Of a stretch of 64,000 nt of DNA, positions 15,151 to 24,430 are shown one piece after another. Numbering within the stretch: the stretch's first letter is position 1; each line of letters opens with the position of its first letter. A model generated the notes under the pieces. The model was not told the DNA's origin, searched no databases, and saw nothing but the letters and a program-made list of their open reading frames with translations. Made by a program: the position numbers and the translations under genes. This stretch comes from CAXRDE01 sp964229355. GTDB taxonomy: Bacteria > Cyanobacteriota > Sericytochromatia > UBA7694. The stretch is taken from contig CAXRDE010000024.1 of assembly GCA_964229355.1 (NCBI GenBank), positions 186,001 through 250,000 of the forward strand. The letters run 5' to 3'.

Positions 15151-17124
15151 TTAGCTAGCGACGGCTGAGGCATCGTTGTTGCTGGAGTCAACACTGTTGC
15201 CTGCAGGGTCCAGTACGGTGGTGTTAACTCTCACTTCGACGTTATCGCCAGGGTTAAAGACATTTGGCTCTCCGTTGCTGCTGGTCACAAAGAGTGTACC
15301 TGCAGAGAGTCCGATTTTATCCAGGTTGGTTCCGCTCTGTAACAAGGCAGAAGCGATGGGTTTCTGAATAGAACCGTTACTTGCGGTGGCGCCACTATTA
15401 AATCTGAAGAAGTAGGTGTCACCACTGTCAATTTCATCCTCTGTACCCCCACCGGCGTTGGTGGCTTCTTCCAGGGTGAGACCACCGCCACTTACGCCCA
15501 AAGCAGTGGCTAAGGTGTTTGAGGTCACGCCGTAGTCGGTGCTGGTGAGGCTAATGCCGGTGGCGTTTTGTTGATAGGTGGTACCATCGGTGAAAGTGAA
15601 GAGTACGGTCATGTTTTCAGGGCTGCTACCGTAAGTGTAATCCACTAAGTTATAGCTCATACTGCCGGTGGGGGGCAGTAAAAGAACGGTTTTATTGGTG
15701 GCATCGTTAGAATCAAAGACGGCACCGCCACCGAGACTTGACCAGTCGGCTTGATTCATGATGGTTTGACCACCACGGGTGACGGTGACGCGGTAATTGG
15801 CTGCCGCACTGGTGGAGCTGATGTTATTGTTTGCACCTGCTGCCTCAGTGGGTTGACCATTCATACCGCCAGCGACAGAAGCTGAAAGGGTGCGGTGAAT
15901 CATGCGCTCAGAGAACTGAACTTTGATGGTATCTCCTGTATCACTTCCTGAGTTTTGACCATCAATGACGGTGACACTGTTGACGCTGGGTTTGACTTCG
16001 TCAGTATTGATGGAGAATTTATAGTAATTTTCGAAACGGCCTTCGGTGAGTTTGAAGTGTTTTTCGTCACGGGTAATACCGGATTTGTCTTTAATACCTG
16101 CCTCACCGCCTTCAAAAGAAACAGAGTAGTCGGGCACATTTTCACTCTCGGTATCGGTAGGCAGTGCACGCTCTTCTTTAAAGGTCATGGTGACTTCGGT
16201 GTCATCGCTGTTCCAGCTGGCGTTAAAGGCTGCTTTGTCCCAGACTTTGTCGCCGGCAAAGATCAATTGGCCGTCGCTGGCGGTACCCGAATTAAAGGTG
16301 ATTTCGTCATCGACTGTGAGTTGCTCGCCGAATTGTTGAGGTGCTGTAACATTAAAGCCCTGGCCGCCGAAGGCGCGAATCTCAAAAGCGTCGGTAACCG
16401 TTTGACGATCCATGGGTTCAGAGAACTTGAGCACGAAGCTGGTGGCGGGGTTGATGCCTGAGGCGTTACGGCCTGGGGTGACCATGGTGACTTCAGGTTT
16501 GTCGCTGAGTGCGTTAAACTCGGTGCCAAACCCGCTGCTCTCGCTGCTGGCGGTACCAAAGTCGTAACGGTTGGCATCGGGATCGCCCTCTTTGTTCGAT
16601 TTGAGTACTTCCACCCGGCGACGGGTGGTGTAACCGTTGCGAGAAGCGGTGATTTCGATTTGAACACCGGCAGGTGCGTTGTTGAAGGCGTAGGTGCCGC
16701 CCGCGGTGGTGGTGCTTACTTCGTAGGCCACACTGGTGTTGAGTGACTTCGCGGTGACGGTAACGCCATCAAGAGGTGCATTGGTATCATCGTAAACTTT
16801 ACCGTTAAACGTGGTTCGCTCAACCACAGAGATATCTTCCTGGGCGCTAGGAAGTACAATGGGTGTTGCTGTGGCATTGGGATCAGGAGTTGCAGAAGGA
16901 TTCGCAGTGGCAGTGGGAGAGGCGGTGGCCGCAGGGCCTTCAGGGGTTGCAGTGGCTACTGGTGTTTCAGGGCTTGCGGTGGCCGCAGGGCTTGATGGAC
17001 TGGCTGAAGCGCTTGGACTCGTGCTGGGCTCAGGTGTGGTATTGGGAGTAGGCCCACACGCGCTGAGCAGCGAAAAAGAGCTGGCTGCGATTAAACTGTA
17101 AGAAAGCAAACGGTTTGTGTTCAT
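15151..17124 (-). CDS. Lipoprotein with CnaB-like module and bacterial Ig-like (Big_5) domains
   Basis: A 657-residue lipoprotein (lipobox LSAC, C23). A ~70-residue Pro/Ala/Thr/Ser linker with PEG-ATASP-like repeats (24-93) leads to a CnaB/carboxypeptidase-regulatory-like module (~100-200), then SbsA/Big_5-type Ig-like domains carrying the VLKFSEPMDRQTV and IKVQFSERM motifs, and a C-terminal beta-rich part. Its residues 95-191 are 87% identical to a block in the vWA lipoprotein at 26608-29097, while the rest is much less alike. It has its own promoter (17164-17192), AAGGA site and terminator, and the whole unit lies between two fragments of a broken kinase copy. Likely a surface adhesin or structural protein; no catalytic site is seen. 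Confidence 0.82.
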   Translation of the reverse strand: MNTNRLLSYSLIAASSFSLLSACGPTPNTTPEPSTSPSASASPSSPAATASPETPVATATPEGPAATASPTATANPSATPDPNATATPIVLPSAQEDISVVERTTFNGKVYDDTNAPLDGVTVTAKSLNTSVAYEVSTTTAGGTYAFNNAPAGVQIEITASRNGYTTRRRVEVLKSNKEGDPDANRYDFGTASSESSGFGTEFNALSDKPEVTMVTPGRNASGINPATSFVLKFSEPMDRQTVTDAFEIRAFGGQGFNVTAPQQFGEQLTVDDEITFNSGTASDGQLIFAGDKVWDKAAFNASWNSDDTEVTMTFKEERALPTDTESENVPDYSVSFEGGEAGIKDKSGITRDEKHFKLTEGRFENYYKFSINTDEVKPSVNSVTVIDGQNSGSDTGDTIKVQFSERMIHRTLSASVAGGMNGQPTEAAGANNNISSTSAAANYRVTVTRGGQTIMNQADWSSLGGGAVFDSNDATNKTVLLLPPTGSMSYNLVDYTYGSSPENMTVLFTFTDGTTYQQNATGISLTSTDYGVTSNTLATALGVSGGGLTLEEATNAGGGTEDEIDSGDTYFFRFNSGATASNGSIQKPIASALLQSGTNLDKIGLSAGTLFVTSSNGEPNVFNPGDNVEVRVNTTVLDPAGNSVDSSNNDASAVAS

Positions 17125-17163
17125 AAATGATCCTTGAAAAAATTTTTTACAAAAAGTTTATAC

Positions 17164-17192
17164 ATTGTACCTGCTAAATGTGATATAGACAA
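17164..17192 (-). promoter_or_regulatory. Sigma-70-type promoter of the 15151 lipoprotein gene
   Basis: On the minus strand TTGTCT, a 17-base spacer and TACAAT lie about 40 bases before the ATG. It sits between the kinase remnant and the lipoprotein gene, so the lipoprotein has an independent promoter. Confidence 0.65.
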
Positions 17193-17216
17193 ATATTTGG
17201 GACATAAATTTTTATA

Positions 17217-17289
17217 CTGCAGACGCTGATAGGTTTTGAAAACCCATGATGCGATGGTTGACTAAAAAGTGCTGAGACTGGTGCGTTTC
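17217..17289 (-). pseudogene. Remnant: internal piece of a Ser/Thr kinase gene copy
   Basis: Directly after the kinase stop codon, 73 bases match an internal segment of the same gene (18427-18499) at about 58 of 73 positions. In that frame they still spell a relative of the QSQHFFANNRIMGFQEL stretch of the propeller, then stop. The piece is too short to encode anything. With the 3'-end fragment at 15018-15084 it marks the two ends of what was probably a tandem duplicate of the last ~1.2 kb of the kinase gene. Confidence 0.85.
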
Positions 17290-17290
17290 G

Positions 17291-20131
17291 TCATGAGCCG
17301 ACATTCCCTGGGGTGCTTTTCTGAGTCTTAGCGTGCTTTTTGAGATCTGTAATTTTGTAGGCGGCCACCCGATCATCGTGGGCCTGAACCCAGACCGTGT
17401 CATCGCTAACGGTAAGATGATCTAAATGCTGACTGATAAGTCCCTCGCGGGTGCTCCAAAAACTGATCCTTTGACTTTGCCAGTCATAGTAAGCCAGACC
17501 CTGTTTGTAAAGCAGCATCCACACCCCCGCGGAGGTACTGGCAATGTCGGTAATAAAGCTTTGGGGGAGTCCACTGCTCTCGTTGATCAATTGCCACTGG
17601 AACGCTTCGGTGTCTGTATTGCGGAGCAAGATTAAGCCCTGACTGCTGCCAATGACCACATCACCTGTCGGGCTCAGCGCAGCGTCATACACTGAGGCAA
17701 AACGCAGGTTATCAGGCACGGGTAGCGCTGTAAATTCCTGATTGCCTCCGGCACGATAGAGCCATTCGCCGCTACCGCTGTGCTGCAAAGCATAAACCGT
17801 TTCGCCTTGAAACACAAAGCGATAACTGCCCTGCAAGGCAAGTTTTTTCCAGGTGTTGTTTTCAAAGCGGTAATTGCCCCAGGTGCTATCGCTCAACCAG
17901 ATTTTGCCCGCATGCAGCCCAATAAAATCAGGTGAACTATAGCTTTCATAGGGCAGCTTGATGGGTTGAATCCGTTGCTGCTGTTGCTGATAAAGATGGG
18001 TTTTGTCGGTGTAGAAAACCTGGGGCGCGTTATAAACATAAGTGCCCACAGGGCACAGGGATTCGGAGGCGAAAAAGGTCACGGATTTATCACCTGCGGG
18101 TATCCGTGAGAGGCTACCCTGACTGTTCTCAATGACATGTTGGGGAATTTGACAGGCATCGGTATAGGTCGCCCTGGCCAGGGAGGCGGTAGGCTTTTGC
18201 TGAGTGAAACCTTGCAAGGCCGCGGTCTGAAGCGCTATAAATAGCCCCTGATCCTCAAAGGCCAAAGCCAGGGTGCTGCCGTTGCCTCCCACGGCCTTGA
18301 CTTCGTCACTGACCATGCCTTCAGCATATCGCCATGGGCGTATCTGAGCTTGCTGTTGTCGCGGTTCCTGGTGTATCGTATACACTCCCATGCGCTCCGT
18401 GCCCACGAGCCAGAAAGGGGCTTTTGCTGCAGGGTTTGACAGCTCTTGAAAACCCATAATGCGATTGTTAGCAAAAAAGTGCTGAGACTGACGGGTTTCG
18501 CTGTCAAAAACGTGAAATCCTTTGGAGCTGCTGAGGGCGACTTTGCCGTGGGCGGCCTGAATCTGCTGAATATAGCCATCGCCCAGACGGCCCTGGAGAA
18601 GGCTGCCTTGCTCGCTTTTTAAAAACAATTGATTGACACTGGTCCACCAGAAGCGTCCCTTCTCGTCATGGGTCGCTGCATAGACGTTCTCAGAGGCCAA
18701 AAAACGCTGCTGCCACTGGTGTTTTTGCATATCGTAACACCACACCTGTTTTTCTTGAGCGATCCACAGATTGTTTTGGGTATCGACAAACAAAAAACGA
18801 GCAGCCACGTCAGAGACGGGTAAGCTTACCCGCTGCCACGTGCTGTCCGGGCGTTGGGAGTAAGCGAGGGTTTGCTGGGTTCCGTCGTGTTTGCCCAGCA
18901 CAAAAAGAGTATCTTTTCTGCCCAATAAACCGGTAAAATGAGGGCTATTGAGTACCTGTTCAGCGGTCCACTTGTCGTAATGAGCAGTATTTGCCATTTT
19001 GTAATACAGCTGATTGTACGAGCGGTACCAGACGCCCCCGCTTTCGCTGACAAAAAGTTGCTCAATATTTGTCTGGGGATCTAAAACCTGCCAGGGTTCC
19101 GGCGCTTGTGCTGAGGAAGGTATGGGTTCGCTGGTAACGGTTTCCGGCGGCGCGATCACGTCTTGTTCCGGGCGCTGACCCAGTGAAAAAACCAACACCA
19201 AAATACCCAGTAAAACCAGCACCACCGCCGCAATGGACAGTGTGGTCGGGGTGAACTTAAGGGTTTTTGCAAAGCGCTGAAGGCTTTTCCACCAGGGCGT
19301 TTTATGGTTTTTGTATTGTAGACGTGCAATATCCTGAGCCAGTTTGCTGGCGGAACGGTAGCGATGATGGAGATCTAAATCTACAAGTTTATCGAGAATG
19401 CGCGAAAAGGATTCGGGTACCTGTGTACGTGCCCTAAAATCGGGGCGAAGCTGACGCTTCGGCAATTGAGAGGGCTCCTGGCGGGTCAGCAAATAAATGA
19501 GCGTCATTCCCAGAGCATAAAGATCTGAAGCGGGTTGTGCACGGCCTTCGTATTGCTCCATGGGCATATAGCCAAAGGTGCCAATAATGGTAGAGCCGCG
19601 TGTTCCCTGGGTGAGCAGGGTGTCTCTTACGGCTCCAAAATCAATAATCCAGATTTTTCCTTGTTCATCTAACATCAGATTGCTCGGTTTGAGATCGCGA
19701 TGAATAATTGGGGGGGTAAATTGGTGTAAATAACTGAGAATATCAGCGGCCTGGTGGGTCATATTGAGGATATCGCCGTACTGAAAACGACGCCCGTCTT
19801 CGACCCACTCTTCCAGGGTTTTTCCGTTGACGTATTCTTGCACCAGTAAAAAATAGGTTTCACCCTGGTCTTGAAGGGTAAAGCTGTCTATGTAGTTGGG
19901 AATGTGCGGGTGATCGAGATGCTTCAGTAATTTGGCCTCTCGCTCAAAAAGATCGATGCACTTCCAGTCCTCTGAGCGGTGTAGCGCCAACATTTTGATC
20001 ACGCAGGGCGTGGCTTCTCGGTATGCCAAAAAGGTTTGACCAAAGCTGCCGCTCGCCAGCGGTTTTTGCAGACGGTAAGTGGCCGGGAGCAGGCGTTGTA
20101 ATGCAGCCAGAGATAGCGCGTCTTTGCTCAT
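17291..20131 (-). CDS. Membrane Ser/Thr protein kinase with extracytoplasmic beta-propeller
   Basis: A 946-residue Hanks-type kinase. The kinase domain (~18-275) has the glycine loop ASGSFG, K46, the catalytic HRDLKPSN (D146), DFG (164-166) and a GTFGYMPMEQY activation segment, all typical of cyanobacterial Spk kinases. One membrane helix (297-318) follows. The rest (~340-930) is outside the cytoplasm and made of repeats like those of two-component-regulator propellers (LFVDTQNNLWIAQE, GSSQGLILLRNTD). It phosphorylates proteins on Ser or Thr, presumably in response to something bound by the propeller. It starts 12 bases after a glycosyltransferase gene in the panE-obg-GT-kinase run. Pieces of a second copy lie downstream. 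Confidence 0.92.
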   Translation of the reverse strand: MSKDALSLAALQRLLPATYRLQKPLASGSFGQTFLAYREATPCVIKMLALHRSEDWKCIDLFEREAKLLKHLDHPHIPNYIDSFTLQDQGETYFLLVQEYVNGKTLEEWVEDGRRFQYGDILNMTHQAADILSYLHQFTPPIIHRDLKPSNLMLDEQGKIWIIDFGAVRDTLLTQGTRGSTIIGTFGYMPMEQYEGRAQPASDLYALGMTLIYLLTRQEPSQLPKRQLRPDFRARTQVPESFSRILDKLVDLDLHHRYRSASKLAQDIARLQYKNHKTPWWKSLQRFAKTLKFTPTTLSIAAVVLVLLGILVLVFSLGQRPEQDVIAPPETVTSEPIPSSAQAPEPWQVLDPQTNIEQLFVSESGGVWYRSYNQLYYKMANTAHYDKWTAEQVLNSPHFTGLLGRKDTLFVLGKHDGTQQTLAYSQRPDSTWQRVSLPVSDVAARFLFVDTQNNLWIAQEKQVWCYDMQKHQWQQRFLASENVYAATHDEKGRFWWTSVNQLFLKSEQGSLLQGRLGDGYIQQIQAAHGKVALSSSKGFHVFDSETRQSQHFFANNRIMGFQELSNPAAKAPFWLVGTERMGVYTIHQEPRQQQAQIRPWRYAEGMVSDEVKAVGGNGSTLALAFEDQGLFIALQTAALQGFTQQKPTASLARATYTDACQIPQHVIENSQGSLSRIPAGDKSVTFFASESLCPVGTYVYNAPQVFYTDKTHLYQQQQQRIQPIKLPYESYSSPDFIGLHAGKIWLSDSTWGNYRFENNTWKKLALQGSYRFVFQGETVYALQHSGSGEWLYRAGGNQEFTALPVPDNLRFASVYDAALSPTGDVVIGSSQGLILLRNTDTEAFQWQLINESSGLPQSFITDIASTSAGVWMLLYKQGLAYYDWQSQRISFWSTREGLISQHLDHLTVSDDTVWVQAHDDRVAAYKITDLKKHAKTQKSTPGNVGS

Positions 20132-20143
20132 GGCGTTGACTCC

Positions 20144-21850
20144 TTACAGATGCGGCAATGAATTAAAGGCCAGGGTACGACGATTGAGAAAATGGGAAAA
20201 ACCCAGGTAGGTCAGTAAGTCACAGAACAAATAGTCACTGCTTAAGGGCATAACGTCGGGAAAATTGGCCAGCACATATTCTAAAACAGACTTGCGCACC
20301 ATAAAAGCCCCATCATGCAGAATGCTGACCTGTTGCAAGCCTTCTTTTTCGTGGTGGGGTTGCCATTGACGCTGCAAGTCTTCCAGACTTTTGCCTTCAA
20401 TGTCCAGACGCTGTGTTCCTCTGACATCATTCATGAGTCCTGATACCATACCCACGCGCGGGTGAGTCAGCAGGGGCATGAGCTCTGTGATCCAATTGCG
20501 AGCGGGTATCATGCCCGCGTCGAGGTTGAGCACGTACTGGGCCGGAAGCTGTTTTAATAAAAACAGCAATTGGCCGAAGCTGCGGGGACGGGTGGCTGCA
20601 AAGTGGGTGATTTGGCGGGCTTCTAACCACGCCAGGGTTTGGGGGTTGGCGTCAAGGCTAAACACCAGCAGGTCTGCAAAGGCGGGCGGACGGTGTAAGA
20701 CATGAATGGCTTTCAGGGTTTCTTCAAGCAGCTCAGGCCCGCCCATGGCGCGTATGACAATGACGCAGCGCTGTTGGTGGAGTAAAGCCGGAAAACGACA
20801 TAACAGGCGCTTCACTTCTCTACGGGTCATTTGGGGCATGTACACGGACGGGGGATGCCCCAGGGCTTCAAGACCCTGGGCCAGAACGGGCTGGCGGGTG
20901 AGAAAGTGGCTGCTGGCTAATAAATGCTGGTTTTGTGGGGCCTGCAAGGCTTCTAATTCGTTGCGGTCATTGAGGGCAAATAAGACGCTGGCCTGATGAC
21001 GCTGGGCGAGTTTAAAGCTGTGGTCTAAGGCTTTAAAATTACCGCATAAAATAAACGCACTGCGGGTTTTGACCTCTTGTTCTGGAATCAGCTGATGCCC
21101 GGTTTGACTTAAGAGCACCAACAGCTCGCTGTCCACGCTCTGGTGCTCAGGAATGACGAATGAGGCCTGAACATGGGGATAGACTTGCTTATCAAAGTCC
21201 ACTTCAGGGGGGGGCGGTGGCGTATCGTAGGGGTGAGGGTACCAGCGAACGCCCACGTCTTCTACCTGTAGCAAAGGCCCGCTTTTGTGTACCATGCGTT
21301 GCCAGGTTTCAAAGATGCCTTGCTTCTCTGACAAAAACAAATTCCCTGCTGCCTGAAAGGCACTGGCCCGAAACAGCAGACCAGGTCCAACGGTGTCTCT
21401 TAGCAGCAGGGCATTGCTATCAAAAAAGGGATTCTTAAAAATAATACCCGTGTCCCCTTCACAAAAATGGCAATAGGCACCACTGTAATGGGGGTAGCGC
21501 ATCAGGGCGTTGAGTTGTTGTGCCAGGTAGTGGGGGGCGTAAAAGCAGGCGGCATAAACCACCCCATAAAAAGCGGCGGGCTTGCTTTTTTTGATGGCAA
21601 TATTGAGGGCTGGAATAAATCCCTGAGGAGATTGATGTACCACCGTAATGCGGGGGTCTTGCAGCGCGGCCAGCTCTGCCCGGGTCTGGGGCTGGCTGCC
21701 ATCGTCCACGATGGTGAGGGTAAAGTTTTGGTGGGTTTGGGTCAGCAGCGAGCGAACGGCCTGAAGCATACGGGGTTGGTCACGGGTGGCCATTAGCAGC
21801 CCGATCCGTGCATTACTCCCTGATTGCAAGCCTTTACTCGCTGCTGTCAT
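20144..21850 (-). CDS. Glycosyltransferase with two GT2-like domains
   Basis: A 568-residue protein. The N-terminal domain (~14-240) is a family 2 glycosyltransferase: GLLMATRDQPRMLQAVRSLL, then LTIVDDGS with the nucleotide-sugar-binding acidic pair and a second acidic cluster. A middle segment (~245-345) is less clear. The C-terminal domain (~360-568) is also GT-A-like (CVIVIRAMGG..., YVLNLDAGMIP as a DxD-like motif). The enzymes transfer sugars from activated donors; acceptor and sugar are unknown, with cell-surface glycan or protein glycosylation most likely. It lies 8 bases after obg and 12 before the kinase gene, so it is part of one transcript. Confidence 0.8.
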   Translation of the reverse strand: MTAASKGLQSGSNARIGLLMATRDQPRMLQAVRSLLTQTHQNFTLTIVDDGSQPQTRAELAALQDPRITVVHQSPQGFIPALNIAIKKSKPAAFYGVVYAACFYAPHYLAQQLNALMRYPHYSGAYCHFCEGDTGIIFKNPFFDSNALLLRDTVGPGLLFRASAFQAAGNLFLSEKQGIFETWQRMVHKSGPLLQVEDVGVRWYPHPYDTPPPPPEVDFDKQVYPHVQASFVIPEHQSVDSELLVLLSQTGHQLIPEQEVKTRSAFILCGNFKALDHSFKLAQRHQASVLFALNDRNELEALQAPQNQHLLASSHFLTRQPVLAQGLEALGHPPSVYMPQMTRREVKRLLCRFPALLHQQRCVIVIRAMGGPELLEETLKAIHVLHRPPAFADLLVFSLDANPQTLAWLEARQITHFAATRPRSFGQLLFLLKQLPAQYVLNLDAGMIPARNWITELMPLLTHPRVGMVSGLMNDVRGTQRLDIEGKSLEDLQRQWQPHHEKEGLQQVSILHDGAFMVRKSVLEYVLANFPDVMPLSSDYLFCDLLTYLGFSHFLNRRTLAFNSLPHL

Positions 21851-21858
21851 TTCATGCC

Positions 21859-23124
21859 TTACAAATGCTCAAACTCTAAATAGCCAATGCGGACGGTGTC
21901 CCCTGAGCCTGCGCCATGGGCGTGAAGGGCTTCAATAATACCCAGCCGTTGCAGCTCTTTTTGAATGCGCCGTAAAGCTCTGGCGTCTTCAATGTCAGAG
22001 AGGTTTAACATGCGTTCTAAAGTGGGGCAGTTGACAATAAACACGCCATCATCTTCTTCAATGTCAAAGCTGTCGGTGGGGTCTTCGGCTTCAAACTCAA
22101 TTTCAGGCTCAATTTCATGCAGCGGAATCGGCGGCAGGGCAGCCAATTGTTTTTCAATTTCAAAGAGGAGAGGCTGTAAGCCGGTGCGGGCAACGGTAGA
22201 AATAATAAACGGAGTCTGCGGAGTGGCCGTCGCGAAAAAATCCAGAACAATTTCCAATTCGTTTTCATCCACCAGGTCACTTTTGTTGAGCACCAGAATT
22301 TGGGGCTTATCGGCGAGGTTGGCCGGATGGGCTTTGAGCTCTTCTTGAATGGTCTGATAATTTTTAACCGGATCAGGAGCGGTCATGTCTACCATGTGCA
22401 ACAAAAGCCGGGTGCGCTCGATATGGCGTAAGAAGTCATGACCCAAACCTACACCGTCACTGGCCCCTTCAATAAGTCCTGGAATATCGGCCACCACATA
22501 ACCGTCGCCTTCGGAGCGTTTGACCACTCCCAGGTTGGGCTTTAAGGTGGTAAAGGGGTAATCTGCGACCTTGGGACGTGCTGCAGAAATCGCGGTGAGG
22601 AGGGAGGATTTACCGGCGTTGGGCATGCCCACCAATCCCACATCAGCAATGCTCTTGAGCTCTAAACTCAGGTTGCGGGTGCGTCCAGGCTTGCCCGGCT
22701 CCGCAAAGCGGGGCGCCTGATACACGGCGGTGGTAAAGTGGGGGTTTCCGCGTCCTCCGCGGCCGCCTTTGGCTGCAATAAAGGTTTGCCCCGGTGTGGA
22801 CATATCGCAAATGACCTTTTCGGTATCGCGATCGCGAATCACGGTACCTACAGGTACCGGAATGACCAGGTCTTCACCTTTGCGACCATGCATCTTTTTG
22901 ATGCCGCCATGCTCGCCGCCAGGGGCTTTAAAGTGGTGCTTGTAACGAAAGTCCAACAGGGTCTGCAACTCTTCGGTGGCCCGAAAAATAACGGAGCCTC
23001 CGCGCCCCCCGTCACCGCCAGCAGGTCCCCCGTTGGCCACGTGTTTTTCACGACGAAAAGCGACAGCGCCGTTGCCGCCGCTGCCGCTACTGATCGTAAT
23101 ATCGGCAATATCTACAATTTTCAA
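21859..23124 (-). CDS. obg: Obg/CgtA GTPase
   Basis: A 421-residue ribosome-associated GTPase that helps 50S subunit maturation and links growth to nucleotide state. Three domains are visible: the glycine-rich Obg fold (1-157; GGNGAVAFRREKHVANGGPAGGDGG), the G domain (~158-330; GMPNAGKSS P-loop, TTLKPNLG switch I, DIPGLIEGA, NKSD) and the C-terminal OCT domain (~345-421; DGVFIVNCPTLERM). Length and layout match the family. It begins 1 base after the PanE-like gene stop and is followed 8 bases on by a glycosyltransferase gene. Confidence 0.98.
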   Translation of the reverse strand: MKIVDIADITISSGSGGNGAVAFRREKHVANGGPAGGDGGRGGSVIFRATEELQTLLDFRYKHHFKAPGGEHGGIKKMHGRKGEDLVIPVPVGTVIRDRDTEKVICDMSTPGQTFIAAKGGRGGRGNPHFTTAVYQAPRFAEPGKPGRTRNLSLELKSIADVGLVGMPNAGKSSLLTAISAARPKVADYPFTTLKPNLGVVKRSEGDGYVVADIPGLIEGASDGVGLGHDFLRHIERTRLLLHMVDMTAPDPVKNYQTIQEELKAHPANLADKPQILVLNKSDLVDENELEIVLDFFATATPQTPFIISTVARTGLQPLLFEIEKQLAALPPIPLHEIEPEIEFEAEDPTDSFDIEEDDGVFIVNCPTLERMLNLSDIEDARALRRIQKELQRLGIIEALHAHGAGSGDTVRIGYLEFEHL

Positions 23125-23125
23125 G

Positions 23126-24217
23126 TTAAGCTTTTTTCCGTTTCAAAAGGCGCAGCACAATGATTGCACCGGCTCCCCAGAGCGCGGCCTTTTTTAACTT
23201 GGCTTTGCTTGATGTCTTACCGTTAAAGGCACGGTTGCTCTTTAAGAACTCGCCGACCTTCGCGGGGGTCATGGCGTTAAGGGCTGTTAACGCCAGGGGT
23301 GGCTGCTTTGACTGCTGTAAACTCAGGTTGATCAGCTCTTCGAGGTTATGATAGCTTTGGGTCTGAATTTTTTCAGCGTGCACCTTCCACATGGCTTCAA
23401 AGAAAGCGGCATGTTTGGAGCGGTTAAGTCCCCACAAGAAGGCTTGCAAGCCTTCGCCCGTTAGCACCTGAAGGGGCTTGTATTTTAGGGGAATAAAGCC
23501 TAAATCCTGACGGGTGATTTCAATACCTTCTCCAATGGCCTGGGCGGTCATATTGAGCAGGCGTTTTTGTTGCGCTAGCTTTTTGAGGGAAAAATCCGAA
23601 AGGTTCAATGCGGCCACCAGACATTGTATGGCCACGCTCACAAAGCGGGTATCGGCTTCCAGGTCATTGACACCTTTGGTGGGAATGCCACCCTGTTGCA
23701 GAAGACGCACCACTTCGTCGCGTACGTGTAAGGTTTCGTTATAGGGAGGGCCCACCAGTGTTGGGGTTTGTTTGAGGGCGAGGTACTCAATGCGACCGGC
23801 CTCAAGGTAAGCCGAAAAAGCGGGGGACATGGGAACAACCACGGCCTCTGATAGAGCGCGGAAGACTTTTAAGCCGTCATCGCGGCCGGGCTGAATGGGA
23901 ATAATCACCATGTCTTCAAGCGAGTCAAACGCGGATTGAATTTGAGACAGGGCCTCATCCAATTGCTCACTGCGGACACAGATAAAAATAGCATCATACT
24001 TTTCACCGGCTTCAGGTGCGGTGAGCACCTGGGGCGCTGAAATATGAAGCTCAGTATCGGTTTTAACATTGTGAAGGGTCAGACCTGTTGATTCAAGGGC
24101 TTCTTTTTGAGAAGGCCGCACCCAAAAAGAAACGTCGCAACCGCTAAGGCGCAGATGGGTTCCGAGAACTTGACCCACAGCGCCTGCGCCTAAAATAAGT
24201 ACTTTGTTAATTTGCAT
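23126..24217 (-). CDS. Ketopantoate reductase-like (PanE/ApbA family) protein with C-terminal membrane anchor
   Basis: A 363-residue protein with an N-terminal NAD(P)-binding Rossmann fold (VLILGAGAVGQVLGTHL) and a helical C-terminal domain of the PanE/ApbA type. The region where true ketopantoate reductases keep a catalytic Lys followed by Asn reads FVSVAIQCLVAALNLS here, without that Lys, so pantothenate synthesis is doubtful; an NADP-dependent oxidoreductase of unknown substrate is the safer call. The last ~35 residues (KKAALWGAGAIIVLRLLKRKKA) form a Lys-flanked hydrophobic helix, a likely tail anchor. ATGs at 24217 and 24229 are both possible; neither has a clear ribosome site. Obg starts 1 base after its stop. 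Confidence 0.72.
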   Translation of the reverse strand: MQINKVLILGAGAVGQVLGTHLRLSGCDVSFWVRPSQKEALESTGLTLHNVKTDTELHISAPQVLTAPEAGEKYDAIFICVRSEQLDEALSQIQSAFDSLEDMVIIPIQPGRDDGLKVFRALSEAVVVPMSPAFSAYLEAGRIEYLALKQTPTLVGPPYNETLHVRDEVVRLLQQGGIPTKGVNDLEADTRFVSVAIQCLVAALNLSDFSLKKLAQQKRLLNMTAQAIGEGIEITRQDLGFIPLKYKPLQVLTGEGLQAFLWGLNRSKHAAFFEAMWKVHAEKIQTQSYHNLEELINLSLQQSKQPPLALTALNAMTPAKVGEFLKSNRAFNGKTSSKAKLKKAALWGAGAIIVLRLLKRKKA

Positions 24218-24430
24218 AATGTGATGCATTGTACCAAAGTCTCAGGTTTTACGCACCGTCCCCCTGATTTATTTTGTGGGATTTTTATTTAGGCAGCATT
24301 AAGTTATTTTCGATTTGTGTTAAACACTGTTATCTTTGCAATATCTTGTATAGGAAGAGATATTCAACTGAAAAAAACCGTGCTAATTTGAGGCAATCTT
24401 TTATTTCTTAAGGAGAAATTTCATCTGCAT

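Noticed and set aside
17212..17403. A 63-codon open frame downstream of the Ser/Thr kinase
   Set aside because: It is made of the kinase gene's 3' end read in another frame plus the decayed internal kinase fragment; no start signal and no independent conservation is evident.
23126..24217. Naming this gene panE
   Set aside because: The catalytic Lys region of ketopantoate reductases is not conserved, so only the family name is given.
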